A DNA stretch of 64,000 nucleotides from Bin80 sp964503085 (GTDB lineage: Bacteria > Bacteroidota > Rhodothermia > Rhodothermales > Bin80). Below, piece after piece: positions 45,381-55,500 of this stretch (within the stretch, counting starts at the first letter, position 1; each line of letters starts with the position of its first letter). A program made the position numbers and the translations under genes. Under the pieces are notes generated by a model. It was not told the origin of the DNA. It saw only the letters and a list, made by a program, of their open reading frames with translations, and searched no databases. The DNA lies in contig CAZCYQ010000011.1 of the NCBI GenBank assembly GCA_964503085.1, forward strand, positions 13,572-77,571, given 5' to 3'.

Positions 45381-47897
45381 CTATGAGTTAGGCCTCGAAC
45401 CAAGAACTCCGCGATCTTCCTGCAACTGAATGAGTGCCGGAAGAAATAGCAGCGCCGCCAAAAGCGTCGCTCCGATACCCGCAATGGCTAGAGCGCCCAC
45501 CGTTCTCAATCCCGGATGAAAACTCAACAGGAGCCCCCCAAAACCCACCATGGTCGTTAATGCGCCCATGGTAACGTGTTCCCCGGTCGATCGCAACGTG
45601 CGCCACATAGCACCATGGCCCTCCTCCCTGTACCTGTGCACTAAATGCGCGCCCGCGTCATTGCCAATGCCAATTATAGCTGGAATAACAAAAAGGTTGT
45701 AGAAATTAAGCCGCATACCAAAGACCTGCATAAACAGGATCATCCAGATCACCCCGATAACTAGGGGCAACATAGCTAGGAGCGCCCAGCGCAGCTTGCC
45801 AAAATTCACCCACATCAAAAGCATCACGATGACAAGTGTGGCCAACACCATGTACGGGCTCTCCTGACGCATCAGACGTAACACATCCGCAGCCACAATA
45901 GACGAAGATCCTGCGTGATAAACCTTGCCATCTGGTGTTTCTATGCTTCCCACATCCTCGGCGAATGCCATGGATTTACGCCCGTCCGAAAGACCAACTG
46001 CCGGCAATATCGTGATATAGCCGCCCAGCTCACCCGTCTTGGAAATGAAACGCTTACTCAATATCTCAGGGACATCTTCGACTGCGATCGGAGTACGAGT
46101 CTGTGCCGCTCTCCGTACCCGTCCAAGCCCCTCGCTTCCGACCAGAACAGGGTCTGCCAAGAGCGTGTCCCTGATGAAAGCTATGTGAGCAAGTTTGGCG
46201 TATTGCTCCTCCGGCTCCAAAGGAAATCGATCCTGAAGCGTCTCAACCTCTCGAATGGTTGTCTGGAAAGTGTCGGAGTCAACTACATGGAGCGTTGTAT
46301 CTGTTTCCATTCTCGCCCGCAAAATTTCCGCGACCGCCAGCACTTCTTCAGGGTCATCGACCACTATATATGCCGGATTCCGGCGATTGAAATCACTATA
46401 AGCGCTTGCCACTTTTGAGTTCACCATTACCCAGTCATCATATACGGGCTCCAAGAGCGAAAACCTGTATTCAAACCGAATACCTGGTGCCAGGAAAACG
46501 GCAACAACGGTTACGGCAACACAGCCAGCCAGAAGTCCCCGTGCACCGATTAATCTCCCGCGTGCTACGGACTTCATTGGCTGATCCCGTTCAAAATGCA
46601 ACAGCCCTATCCGCTCACACAACACCAGAAGGGCCGGTAACACGTGCAGCGTCAAAAGCAGCGCAATCAAGACCCCGGTCCCCGCCAGAAACCCAAACTC
46701 GCTGAAACCCTTGAAGTCCGCCGCCATCAACACATACAGCGCTGCAGCTGTGGTCAATGCTCCCACTGCAATCGCCTGCCCTGAACTCATAAAAGTGCGC
46801 TCTGCTGCGGTCTCTACATCATGCCCCGCCCCCCGTTCTTCTATGTAGCGCGCATAAAAATGAATCCCGTAGTCAATCCCCAACCCGAACAACACCAACC
46901 CGAGCGTTGAACTGAACAGGTTCAGGGTCCCGTAGACCAGAAATCCTATTCCTGCAGTCCAGGTCAAACTCATCAGAAGAGGGATTCCAATGAGTAACGT
47001 TGTAAGTGGAGCTCGCGCAAGTTCTGCCCAAGCCGCCCTCTTTCCTCGCAGCCGAATTGCTTTGGTAAAAAAGTAAGCCATCAAGACAAACAACACCGCA
47101 AGCACCCCTACCCCAAAAGACCCTACAACATCATCCGTAATGGCTCGTACCTCAATATTCTGCCTCCACAATCGACCGGCTAGGTACGTTTTCAAGTCTG
47201 TGTGGTAAGAGGAGGGGGAGATGTTCTGAATCGCATCCTCCATAGCGCTGTAGATCGTCTCGATATAGCTCACATCGGAAGAGGATCCTGAGACAAAAAA
47301 TCGAACGACCAGGATGGTACTGTCCACATTAGTCAGGTATTCGGGACCCACAATCTGGTCAAATACAGACTCCAGCTCCTCTAAATCTGCGTCCTCATCT
47401 GTTTCTTCTTCATCCTCGAGACTGAAAAAAAATGGGTTCGCTTCCAGTTTGGCCTCGATAATCTTGTCCTCTAGCCATATCTCGAGAGCCGACAACTCCT
47501 CATCCGTTGCGAAATACAATCCGTTGTCCGCCAGGAACCTTGTGTCTCGCCGCAACTCCTGTCGCACAAACAGGCGTTCGCCTGTCCGTGGGTCCTCTAG
47601 CGCCATAGCCGTCGGAACCAAAGCCTCGGCAAAGGCCAGGTTCGCCGTAAAAGAAGGGCTTTCAATTGCCAGATCCACCGAAACCTCGCCCGCACCTATC
47701 GTATCCCGAATTTTCTCAACAGCCTGGACGCTGGGATAAGACTTGGGGATCAGGTTGGCAAAATCCGGATCTATGGTCAACCTCCCTGCAAGTATTACGC
47801 TACCCACAGAAATTACAAGGGCGACCACCAGTACCAGTCCTGGATGTCGAACGACAACCCGGATCCAACCGCGCAACTGACGAAAAAGTGCTGTCAT
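45381..47897 (-). CDS. RND/MMPL-superfamily membrane transporter
   Basis: 838 residues with the duplicated topology of the MMPL/RND superfamily: one helix, a large periplasmic loop (about 40-240), five or six helices with a sterol-sensing-like pattern (GLVLFGLGIDYGIHFYARYI EERGAGHDVETAAERTFMSS), a second helix and loop (about 470-650), and a final helix bundle (NFYNLFVIPAIIGIGNDAGA HLVHRYREEGHG). The paired GLGIDYGIHF and IGIGNDAGAHLVHRY motifs hold proton-relay residues. It would export a lipid or hydrophobic compound. Its ATG overlaps the stop of the DUF3047 gene by four bases, so it is the last gene of a three-gene leftward operon. A decayed partial copy lies at 43547-43765. Confidence 0.88.
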   Translation of the reverse strand: MTALFRQLRGWIRVVVRHPGLVLVVALVISVGSVILAGRLTIDPDFANLIPKSYPSVQAVEKIRDTIGAGEVSVDLAIESPSFTANLAFAEALVPTAMALEDPRTGERLFVRQELRRDTRFLADNGLYFATDEELSALEIWLEDKIIEAKLEANPFFFSLEDEEETDEDADLEELESVFDQIVGPEYLTNVDSTILVVRFFVSGSSSDVSYIETIYSAMEDAIQNISPSSYHTDLKTYLAGRLWRQNIEVRAITDDVVGSFGVGVLAVLFVLMAYFFTKAIRLRGKRAAWAELARAPLTTLLIGIPLLMSLTWTAGIGFLVYGTLNLFSSTLGLVLFGLGIDYGIHFYARYIEERGAGHDVETAAERTFMSSGQAIAVGALTTAAALYVLMAADFKGFSEFGFLAGTGVLIALLLTLHVLPALLVLCERIGLLHFERDQPMKSVARGRLIGARGLLAGCVAVTVVAVFLAPGIRFEYRFSLLEPVYDDWVMVNSKVASAYSDFNRRNPAYIVVDDPEEVLAVAEILRARMETDTTLHVVDSDTFQTTIREVETLQDRFPLEPEEQYAKLAHIAFIRDTLLADPVLVGSEGLGRVRRAAQTRTPIAVEDVPEILSKRFISKTGELGGYITILPAVGLSDGRKSMAFAEDVGSIETPDGKVYHAGSSSIVAADVLRLMRQESPYMVLATLVIVMLLMWVNFGKLRWALLAMLPLVIGVIWMILFMQVFGMRLNFYNLFVIPAIIGIGNDAGAHLVHRYREEGHGAMWRTLRSTGEHVTMGALTTMVGFGGLLLSFHPGLRTVGALAIAGIGATLLAALLFLPALIQLQEDRGVLGSRPNS

Positions 47898-48604
47898 CCT
47901 TCGGCCAAAACCACAAGATCATCAAAATACACATCCGCCACCCCGCCCGTATTGTCACTGTCACTCCAAATCATGATATAGATAGGGTTACCCGGAGGGG
48001 CGCTTCCAAAAAGCCGTTCATAATCCTGGACCACGTTGCGTTCAACGGTAACCCAGTCCCCCATTACATCTCTTGCTGTGGTCACCACCCACGCAAAAAG
48101 CCTGCCGTAGCGGACACGGGTATCTGTTGGGAGCGTACTGCTGTATGTGTACTTTATCGTACACGGGCGGCCGAGCCAATCATTGCAATCAAATGCGACG
48201 TACAGCGCCGCGCCTGTATCATTCAACCCTCTTGTATCCTCTCTCGCGCCATCTGGCAACTCATCCGCCCGCCAGCGCCAGCGCAACCGGGGAAACGATT
48301 CCAGATTCCAGACAAGCTCATCCGCCCTTGATAGCGCGACTTGTACGGACTCCCCCTCCGTGTACGCCCGCAATACGTTTCCGTCCCCCTCCGCAACCAC
48401 ATTAACAAACTCATTAGGCTTCGCGTGATCCGGAGGCAAATCACGCATCCTTCCCATGTTCTTGTCTGGCATTCGCCACAGGTGAGGCAGACTGTGAGCT
48501 TCGTACTGCTCAAAGTCTTCAATGACCATAATTTCCTGCGAAAACGCGCTGCCCGTCCCCAGATTCGTTAGAATAATCAGTAACAGCAATGGCGTAACCC
48601 GCAT
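47894..48604 (-). CDS. DUF3047-family exported protein
   Basis: A 236-residue protein with a signal peptide (MRVTPLLLLIILTNLGTGSA). The mature part matches DUF3047: MVIEDFEQYEAHSLPHLWRM, LESFPRLRWRWRADELPDGA REDTRG, NDTGAALYVAFDC and VADVYFDDLVVLAEG. The fold is probably a jelly-roll-like beta-sandwich related to carbohydrate-binding modules; no enzyme function is known. It is the middle gene between the flippase-like membrane protein (nine-base gap upstream) and the MMPL transporter (four-base overlap downstream), so the three likely work together in envelope lipid or glycolipid handling. Confidence 0.83.
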   Translation of the reverse strand: MRVTPLLLLIILTNLGTGSAFSQEIMVIEDFEQYEAHSLPHLWRMPDKNMGRMRDLPPDHAKPNEFVNVVAEGDGNVLRAYTEGESVQVALSRADELVWNLESFPRLRWRWRADELPDGAREDTRGLNDTGAALYVAFDCNDWLGRPCTIKYTYSSTLPTDTRVRYGRLFAWVVTTARDVMGDWVTVERNVVQDYERLFGSAPPGNPIYIMIWSDSDNTGGVADVYFDDLVVLAEG

Positions 48605-48613
48605 CGATTTTCC

Positions 48614-49582
48614 CTACGACTTGATCTCTATTGACGCTTCCGCTGCAGCTTTGGTTACAGATTCCTGGCCTTCCTCTTGTGGCAAGCGTACTGAGAGCGT
48701 CGCAAAAAAGAGCAGGTTTATCAAGCGATTTACCACTGCTACGGCGCCAAACAGTGCAGCTATATGCGCCTCCGAAACTGTCATCGCCTCCGCAATGCCG
48801 ACCGCCAATCCCATGATCAGCAGGTCCTGGTTTGAAATGGGGATACGCGTTACAACAATTGAAAGTGCCGCATAAGTAAACCACGTCTGCAAAGGAACTT
48901 CCGGCATTGCTAGGTGCCACATGCCGATTTCCAAAACCTGCCGCAATAGTACGCGTGCGATATGAAGTCCAAAAACTATGCGTGTTGCTCGCCATGGCAT
49001 CGAAAAGAGCCACCGCCGCCGCGTAAATATTATGAGAAGCAGAATGATCGTAAAGGCCCCCGCCCCCACTAAAGCAAAAGCCTGACTTTCTCCTATCAGA
49101 TCCTGAATATTGATCCGGCCTTCCAGCACAAAAAATGCAAGAAGTAGCACCGCCATCAGGGTGGAGGCCGCTGCGGATATTATGTTCATATCTCGCACGG
49201 ATTCCAAAAGTGCCCGGCGTGACAGATCAACATGTTTCTGCGCCCAGGCAAAAATATATACCTCGCCCGAATAGCCAAGCACATCTTTATTCAATATTCG
49301 CTTTTTTATAAAAGCCTTAATGCCCGCCCCTAGACGAAAATCCCACACAGATCTGTAGGCCAGTATCTGTATTGTGGGCAAAAGAAAGTACAGTGCAACC
49401 AAAAGCACGTAAAATTCCACGTTTTGTGGTAGCCCCTGAAGCACTTCCCGGAACTCCACGGCCCGCAATTTCCACACCAGAAACAGAACGATCCCGATAG
49501 TGAAGACCGTCTGAGCAACACGCACGGTGCGCCTGCCGCGCGGCGTCTCTCCTAAATTCTCTAGTCGCTCCCGTATTTTCAT
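48614..49582 (-). CDS. Flippase-like/LPG-synthase-TM-type integral membrane protein
   Basis: A 322-residue protein with about seven or eight membrane helices (for example VAQTVFTIGIVLFLVWKLRA, VEFYVLLVALYFLLPTIQIL, AASTLMAVLLLAFFVLEG and GAGAFTIILLLIIFTRRRWL). The helix pattern and charged N-terminus resemble the membrane part of lysylphosphatidylglycerol synthetase / UPF0104 flippase-like proteins, which move lipids across the inner membrane. No catalytic cytosolic domain is attached. It begins the leftward operon with the DUF3047 and MMPL genes. It is divergent from maoC across 158 bases, where a TATACTATA-like box (near 49605, minus direction) may be the operon promoter. The family call is moderate. 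Confidence 0.65.
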   Translation of the reverse strand: MKIRERLENLGETPRGRRTVRVAQTVFTIGIVLFLVWKLRAVEFREVLQGLPQNVEFYVLLVALYFLLPTIQILAYRSVWDFRLGAGIKAFIKKRILNKDVLGYSGEVYIFAWAQKHVDLSRRALLESVRDMNIISAAASTLMAVLLLAFFVLEGRINIQDLIGESQAFALVGAGAFTIILLLIIFTRRRWLFSMPWRATRIVFGLHIARVLLRQVLEIGMWHLAMPEVPLQTWFTYAALSIVVTRIPISNQDLLIMGLAVGIAEAMTVSEAHIAALFGAVAVVNRLINLLFFATLSVRLPQEEGQESVTKAAAEASIEIKS

Positions 49583-49740
49583 TGGGGAATTGTGTACCTA
49601 ACTGGTATAGTATAGCAGGTTAAGTACGTAATCGTCCTTCTTTGCCCTTGGCGCCGTGCAGAAAGCCCTTGGTTCGCATAAATACCCGCTCGTGTTGTAT
49701 CTTCAAGAGTTGTACTAAGCTCTTTGTTTAACTTTTCGCG

Positions 49741-50184
49741 ATGAGTCATACCGATCAGGAGGTGTCTCACACTTTTGATTCGCTAAACATTGGCGACAGC
49801 TACGAAATTCGTCGCTTCGTCAGTGAGCATGATGTGTTGACTTTCGCTGAAATCACCGGTGACGATAATCCCCTTCATGTCGACGCCGCATACGCAGAAG
49901 GAACCCGTTTTGGTTATCGCATCGTACATGGTGTATTCCTCTTGGGGTTAATCTCTAAGGTCCTGGGGCGGGATTTCCCGGGTCCGGGGAGTGTGGCCGT
50001 ATCCATCTCGTGTCGTTTTCTTCGACCCGTGCGGGTCAATTCGGAAGTGCGGGTTCTGGTCAAGATCGTAGAAAAATTTGAAAATAGGCGATACGTAAAG
50101 GCAGAGACCTACGTCTACAACGACGCTGACAAGATTTCCGTGAAGGGTTTGGCCACCATCATTCCTCCGGCGGACTCAGACTAA
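49741..50184 (+). CDS. MaoC-like hot-dog dehydratase (enoyl-CoA hydratase type)
   Basis: A 147-residue single hot-dog domain: LNIGDSYEIRRFVSEHDVLT FAEITGDDNPLHVDAAYAEG (the catalytic Asp and His in GDDNPLHVD are the R-specific hydratase signature), then RFGYRIVHGVFLLGLISKVL and GSVAVSISCRFLRPVRVNSE. It would hydrate trans-2-enoyl-CoA to the (R)-3-hydroxyacyl-CoA, linking beta-oxidation intermediates to other pathways. It stands alone; its 3' end overlaps that of recF on the opposite strand by 26 bases. It starts at ATG 49741 (MSHTDQEVSHTF). Confidence 0.93.
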   Translation: MSHTDQEVSHTFDSLNIGDSYEIRRFVSEHDVLTFAEITGDDNPLHVDAAYAEGTRFGYRIVHGVFLLGLISKVLGRDFPGPGSVAVSISCRFLRPVRVNSEVRVLVKIVEKFENRRYVKAETYVYNDADKISVKGLATIIPPADSD

Positions 50185-51304
50185 CCTCCCCGGAATGTAC
50201 ATGGATGCATTGATTCGGATTCCCCCACTGTATCACACGCGTCCGTAGACGTTCTGCATCCGCTGCCGTCAATAGACTCTGGCCAGTGGCGCTATCTTTC
50301 AACCAGTCCAGGATCACGTCCGTTCTTTTCGGATCCAGCGAATCGAACACATCATCCAACAACAACAGCGGCTTTTCTTCCATCCGGGAATCCAGGTAAT
50401 AATACTGGGCCAGTTTCAACGCGATTGCAAACGAACGGTGCTGCCCCGTTGAAGCAAAGCGTCGAACTTCTCGACCATCAAGTTTGAACACCAGCTCATC
50501 CCGGTGTGGGCCGACCGTAGATCTACCCTGTTCCCTATCACGCTCGGTTACTCGTTCAAGCGCGTCCTTCAATGCCTCTTCCGCCTCTGCCGGAGAAGCG
50601 TAGCTTGTGTCTGGAATTGATCCCTGATAGACAATCACAGGTTCTTCAATCGCTTCACTCAACCGCTTCCATGCACGCTTGAGTTCCTGACCAAACTTCT
50701 CGAGGAATGCGGCCCGCAGTGCAATGATACGCCCACCAAGCCGGGCCAGGATTGCGTTTAGTGGCGCAATCATGCCGTTATCTATCTGGCGACCGCGATT
50801 ATTGGCCAAATATCCGTTTCGCTGCCGGAGTGCCCGCCGATAGTTGATTAGGTCTTCCAGATGGGCCGGCCGCGCCTGACTGAGCATACCATTGAGAAAT
50901 TTCCGGCGTCCTTCTGGTCCTCCGAGAGTCAGGCTCTGATCACAGGGAGCAAATACGACCACTGGCACCAGCCCAACAATGTCAGCCAGACGCTCGAGAG
51001 GAGCACCGTTTACGAATACCCGTTTGCCTTCCCGGACGGCGAAGGCTATTCGTATTGTAACTTCGCGGCGCAGCGTCCCTGTAAAGTCCCCCTCAATCTC
51101 AAAAAACTTTTCACCGCGCCGAAGCACATAACGATCCACGCCCGTCAGAAAGCTTTTCGACAAACAGAGATAATGGACTGCTTCAAGGATGTTGGTCTTA
51201 CCTGCACCATTTGGGCCATATAATAAGTTTATACCGGGCGTCAGCGCCAACGTCGTGTCAGCATGCGCCCGCACGCTTCGAAGTCGGAGTGAGCGCAGGA
51301 TCAT
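50159..51304 (-). CDS. recF: DNA replication and repair protein RecF
   Basis: The ABC-type ATPase that helps load RecA at gaps. I favour ATG at 51304 (MILRSLRLRSVRAHADTTLA); the frame is open five codons earlier. Motifs: GINLLYGPNGAGKTNILEAV HYL (Walker A), FVNGAPLERLADIVGLVPVV VFAPCDQSLTLGGPEGRRKF LNGML (the RecF family segment), STVGPHRDELVFKLDGREVR RFASTGQHRSFAIALKLAQY, and LLLLDDVFDSLDPKRTDVIL (Walker B/D-loop). About 381 residues, normal length. It is divergent from murQ. recF is often near dnaA/dnaN, but those are not in the window. Confidence 0.95.
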   Translation of the reverse strand: MILRSLRLRSVRAHADTTLALTPGINLLYGPNGAGKTNILEAVHYLCLSKSFLTGVDRYVLRRGEKFFEIEGDFTGTLRREVTIRIAFAVREGKRVFVNGAPLERLADIVGLVPVVVFAPCDQSLTLGGPEGRRKFLNGMLSQARPAHLEDLINYRRALRQRNGYLANNRGRQIDNGMIAPLNAILARLGGRIIALRAAFLEKFGQELKRAWKRLSEAIEEPVIVYQGSIPDTSYASPAEAEEALKDALERVTERDREQGRSTVGPHRDELVFKLDGREVRRFASTGQHRSFAIALKLAQYYYLDSRMEEKPLLLLDDVFDSLDPKRTDVILDWLKDSATGQSLLTAADAERLRTRVIQWGNPNQCIHVHSGEVSLSPPEE

Positions 51305-51409
51305 AAACAAGGAATTCACAGCCTGTCATCCTTACGCAATTTTAGTGTATTCGTTCGCCAATGGTCTCTTTACTTTGAATAGCGTATACCAACCTCTCCA
51401 ATTACTGCC

Positions 51410-52333
51410 ATGCCCATTCCACCACCCCTTTTTGACGAGCTTCAAAGCTTGGTGACGGAGCAGCGTAATCCGCGATCGATGAATATCGATAAAGCTTCCG
51501 TCGAGGAGATTCTCACCATTATCAACACAGAAGACCGCAGCGTTCCCCATGCTGTTGCGCAGGAGCTGCCTTACATTGCACAGGCGGTGAAAATTGTAAC
51601 AGCCGCGCTTGAAAGTGGTGGTCGCCTGTTTTATGTAGGCGCGGGGACCAGCGGGCGCCTCGGCATTCTGGATGCTTCGGAATGTCCGCCCACATTCGGA
51701 ACCAATCCGGAAACGATTCAAGGTATTATCGCTGGCGGAAAAGAAGCTGTTTTTCGTGCACAGGAGGGAGCAGAAGATGTTGCCTCACATGGTGCCAAGG
51801 CGCTGCATGCGGCCGGAGTGCGCCCTCAGGATGTAGTTTGTGGTATTGCTGCAAGCCGACGTACGCCATTTGTCGTGGGGGCCGTGGCCGAAGCTCGTCA
51901 GATCGGATGCAAGACCGTGTTCCTTACCTGCAACCCCCGTTCCAACTTCGATATAGAGGTTGATGTGGCTATTTGTGTAGTAGTAGGACCTGAAGTGATT
52001 ATGGGTTCAACCCGCATGAAAAGTGGAACTGCTCAAAAACTTGTTCTCAACATGATTACAACCGCTTCAATGATCCGTCTGGGAAAAGTGTATCAGAATA
52101 TGATGGTCGACTTACAGATGACCGCGGAAAAGCTGACCCAAAGGTCGCGTCGCACGGTCATGACCGTAACCGGCCTCAGCTATGACAAAGCAACTGAAGC
52201 ACTTGCAGCCGCAAACGGGCATGTAAAAACTGCGCTGGTAATGATTCTTGCCAACGTCCCAAGAGAAGAGGCCGTGGCGCGACTGCAGAAGTCCGGCGGG
52301 TTTGTGCGTGGAGCATTGGAAACCACTCCATAA
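51410..52333 (+). CDS. murQ: N-acetylmuramic acid 6-phosphate etherase
   Basis: Cleaves the lactyl ether of MurNAc-6-phosphate in peptidoglycan recycling, releasing GlcNAc-6-phosphate and lactate. The 307 residues contain the SIS domain pattern specific to MurQ: LVTEQRNPRSMNIDKASVEE, GGRLFYVGAGTSGRLGILDA SECPPTFGT, GIIAGGKEAVFRAQEGAED, VCGIAASRRTPFVVGAV, and EVIMGSTRMKSGTAQKLVLN MITTASMIRLGKVYQNMMVD. It has no recycling neighbours here; it is separated from recF by a divergent promoter region and from mfd by 208 bases. A full-length, apparently intact gene. Confidence 0.95.
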   Translation: MPIPPPLFDELQSLVTEQRNPRSMNIDKASVEEILTIINTEDRSVPHAVAQELPYIAQAVKIVTAALESGGRLFYVGAGTSGRLGILDASECPPTFGTNPETIQGIIAGGKEAVFRAQEGAEDVASHGAKALHAAGVRPQDVVCGIAASRRTPFVVGAVAEARQIGCKTVFLTCNPRSNFDIEVDVAICVVVGPEVIMGSTRMKSGTAQKLVLNMITTASMIRLGKVYQNMMVDLQMTAEKLTQRSRRTVMTVTGLSYDKATEALAAANGHVKTALVMILANVPREEAVARLQKSGGFVRGALETTP

Positions 52334-52541
52334 TCAGTATTGTCATCCGTCCATAGCCAATGACCTGCCACAACGGCCATGCGCCGTATATAGTGGAAAA
52401 AATGAGATGGATATATAATAATCATATAATACATTCCTTCAAGGGAGCCCATATAGGAAAAAGAGTCACCAAATTGGATCAACGCTCCTTGAGGCACCCA
52501 CCCTAAACGCGAAATCCATAGCAATCAATTCGTTTTCTGGT
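52334..52541. promoter_or_regulatory. Probable mfd promoter region
   Basis: The gap between murQ and mfd contains TATAATAATCATATAATACA near 52415-52435, giving TATAAT-like -10 boxes. No -35 match is obvious. mfd appears to start with TTG at 52542, with no clear ribosome site. Confidence 0.3.
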
Positions 52542-55500
52542 TTGACTGAACAGCCGCTACAAAAACTGTATTCACGTATTGCCCAAGTTCCTGTTTTCGG
52601 GGAATTCCGCGCGTGGTGTGAAAAAAACCGGGGAACACAAAAGTGTCTGATTCAGGGGGCATCTGGCTCATTACCTTCGTTTCTGATCCGACATGCATGG
52701 ACCGCAGGCCGCCCTGTTGTATGCCTCCTGCCCGATGTGGAAGATGCCCGCTTGCTGCATGGTGGCCTGACGGAACTGGGCCTGCCGAGTCTGCTATACC
52801 CACCCTTCGGGCGTACTCCCTACGATAGAGAGCAGGTTGAAGACACCGCTCCTACCGTACGACGCCATGATGTGCTCCAGCAGCTCATCACTTCTGACCG
52901 TACACTGGTTACTACCGGCTTCCAGGCCGTCTTTGAACGCATGCCCGAACCGGAAAAGACGGCCAATGAATCTCTCACGATACACGTAGACGCGCACCTC
53001 CCACCTGAAAAACTCGTCGACCAACTCGCTGGTAAAGGCTTTGTCCGGGTCCCTTTCGTGCGGGAACCTGGCGAAATCGCATGGAGAGGCGGCATTGTTG
53101 ATGTCTTCCCGTTTTCCGGCGGCCTTCCATTGCGCCTTGAGTTCTTCGGCAATGAAGTTGAATCAATCCGTGAATTTGATGCAGTCAGTCAGCGCTCTAT
53201 AAGTCGGCTGGAGGTCGCGCGGATCGTTCCCCGTCCCACCGATGTGTCCCCCGATATCACATGGGTTTCGCTACTGGATCGTCTGGGTGAAGACACGCTT
53301 CTTGTCCTTTTTGACCCGCCTCGTCTGGAAGAAATGGCGGAAGCGCTATGGACAGAAACACAGGAGCAATATGCTCTTGCATCCATTTCTGATCCCGACT
53401 GTCCCGTTCCGGAGAAGCGCTATCTGACCCCTGAAGCCTTTGTTGGCATCTGCAAAGCCAGCACCCGTATCTGTTTTGACTCCTTCGGGCCGGCAGAGAC
53501 GACATTTCAGGTTAACGGTCATGCTCAGCCCTCTTTTGGCGGACATATGAAAACCGTTCGCTCGGATCTCTTGAATTCCGAGCGGAAACACACCTACATC
53601 GTCTGTGACAGTACAGCACAGCAAGAACGCTTGCAATCCCTTCTCGAAGAAATGCAAGACACCGGTAGACTGACTTTCCTGGTCGCCTCGCTGCATCGTG
53701 GATTCTCACTGCCGGAAATCGGGCTTGCCATCTACACAGACCATGAAATATTCGGCCGTTATTTCCGCCCGCGGGCCCGCAAGGTTTCGCGCACGGGTGG
53801 AATTCGCCTTCAGGAACTTCAAGATTTCAAGCCCGGAGACCTGGTCGTGCACAGGGAATATGGCATCGGCAAGTTCACGGGTTTCAGAACCATCACAGTC
53901 AAGGGACGAGAGCAGGAGGTGGTTCGACTTATTTACGCGCGTGACGATGTGGTTTATGTAAATGTAAACGCGCTGCACAAACTCAGCAAATATGCCGGCA
54001 AAGACGGTCAGGTCCCCTCGCTAACCCGATTGGGCACTGGTCAATGGGAACGGGCCAAAAGTCGGGCAAAAAAACGAATCAAGGATATTGCCCGGGACCT
54101 GATTCGGTTGTATGCGCGCCGCAAGTCCGCTCAGGGCTACGCCTTTGCCGGGGATTCGGTATGGCAGCGCGAGCTTGAAGCTTCCTTTCCCTGGCGGGAT
54201 ACACCGGATCAACGCGAGGCCGCTGAAGCGGTTAAGCGTGATATGGAAGCTGAGGCCCCCATGGACCGCCTGGTTTGCGGTGACGTTGGCTTTGGAAAAA
54301 CAGAGATCGCTGTCCGTGCTGCCTTCAAAGCCGTCCAGGATGGAAAGCAGGTCGCCATCCTGGTACCAACGACCGTGCTGGCACAGCAGCATTACCTCAC
54401 CTTTTGCAAGCGATTGGCCTTGTTCCCGGTTCGGGTTGAGGTTCTTTCTCGACGCATCTCCGGTGCAGCGGCCCGCAAACTCCTCGCAGATGTTAAACTT
54501 GGAATGGTGGATATACTTGTCGGAACACACCGGCTGGTTTCCAAAGATGTTGCTTTTCAGGATCTAGGACTCCTGATTGTGGATGAGGAGCAGCGATTCG
54601 GAGTGAGAATCAAGGAAAAACTGCGCGAAATGCGGGTGAACGTGGACACACTGACCCTGACCGCCACGCCTATTCCACGCACATTGCAATTTTCGCTGAT
54701 TGGCGCGCGCGACCTTTCAATCATGGGCACACCACCCCCCAATCGGCAACCCATCCACACAGAAATCCACTCTACGAACTGGTCTCTTGTGCGCGATGCT
54801 ATCCTTTACGAAGTGAACCGGGGCGGGCAGGCTTTCTTTGTCCATAACCGCGTGCGCTCTCTTGGAGAAGTGCTAACCAGATTACAGGCCCTTCTTCCTG
54901 GTGTTCGGCTTGCCTCCGGGCATGGTCAGATGCCGGCAGCCGAACTTGAGCGGACGATGACCGGATTTGTCAACCATAAGTTCGACGTGCTGGTCTGTAC
55001 ATCGATCGTAGAGAACGGATTGGATATCTCGAACGCAAACACGATCATTATTGATCGTGCCCATATGTTTGGCCTCGCCGAGGTCCACCAACTGCGTGGT
55101 CGTGTCGGTCGAAGTGACCGGAAGGCCTACTGCTATTTACTGGTGCCCTCTATTCATGATCTGAGCCGGGATGCGCGTCAGCGCCTACAGGCAGTTGAGC
55201 AATTCAGCGAGCTTGGGAGCGGTTTTCATCTTGCCATGCGAGATCTGGACATTCGGGGGGCTGGCAATATCCTTGGCGGAGAACAGAGCGGTTTTATTGC
55301 GGATCTGGGGCTTAGCACTTACTACCGGATGCTGGAAGAAGCGGTTCAGGAGCTTCGCGCCGAAGATTTTCCTGAATTATTTGAGGACATTGATACGCCA
55401 CCAATGGGGGATACCATTGTCGACCTGGAAACCCGTGCCTCTCTGCCCAAGACTTATGTTGAGAGCGACCTGGAGCGGCTGGCCCTGTATCGAAGAATTG

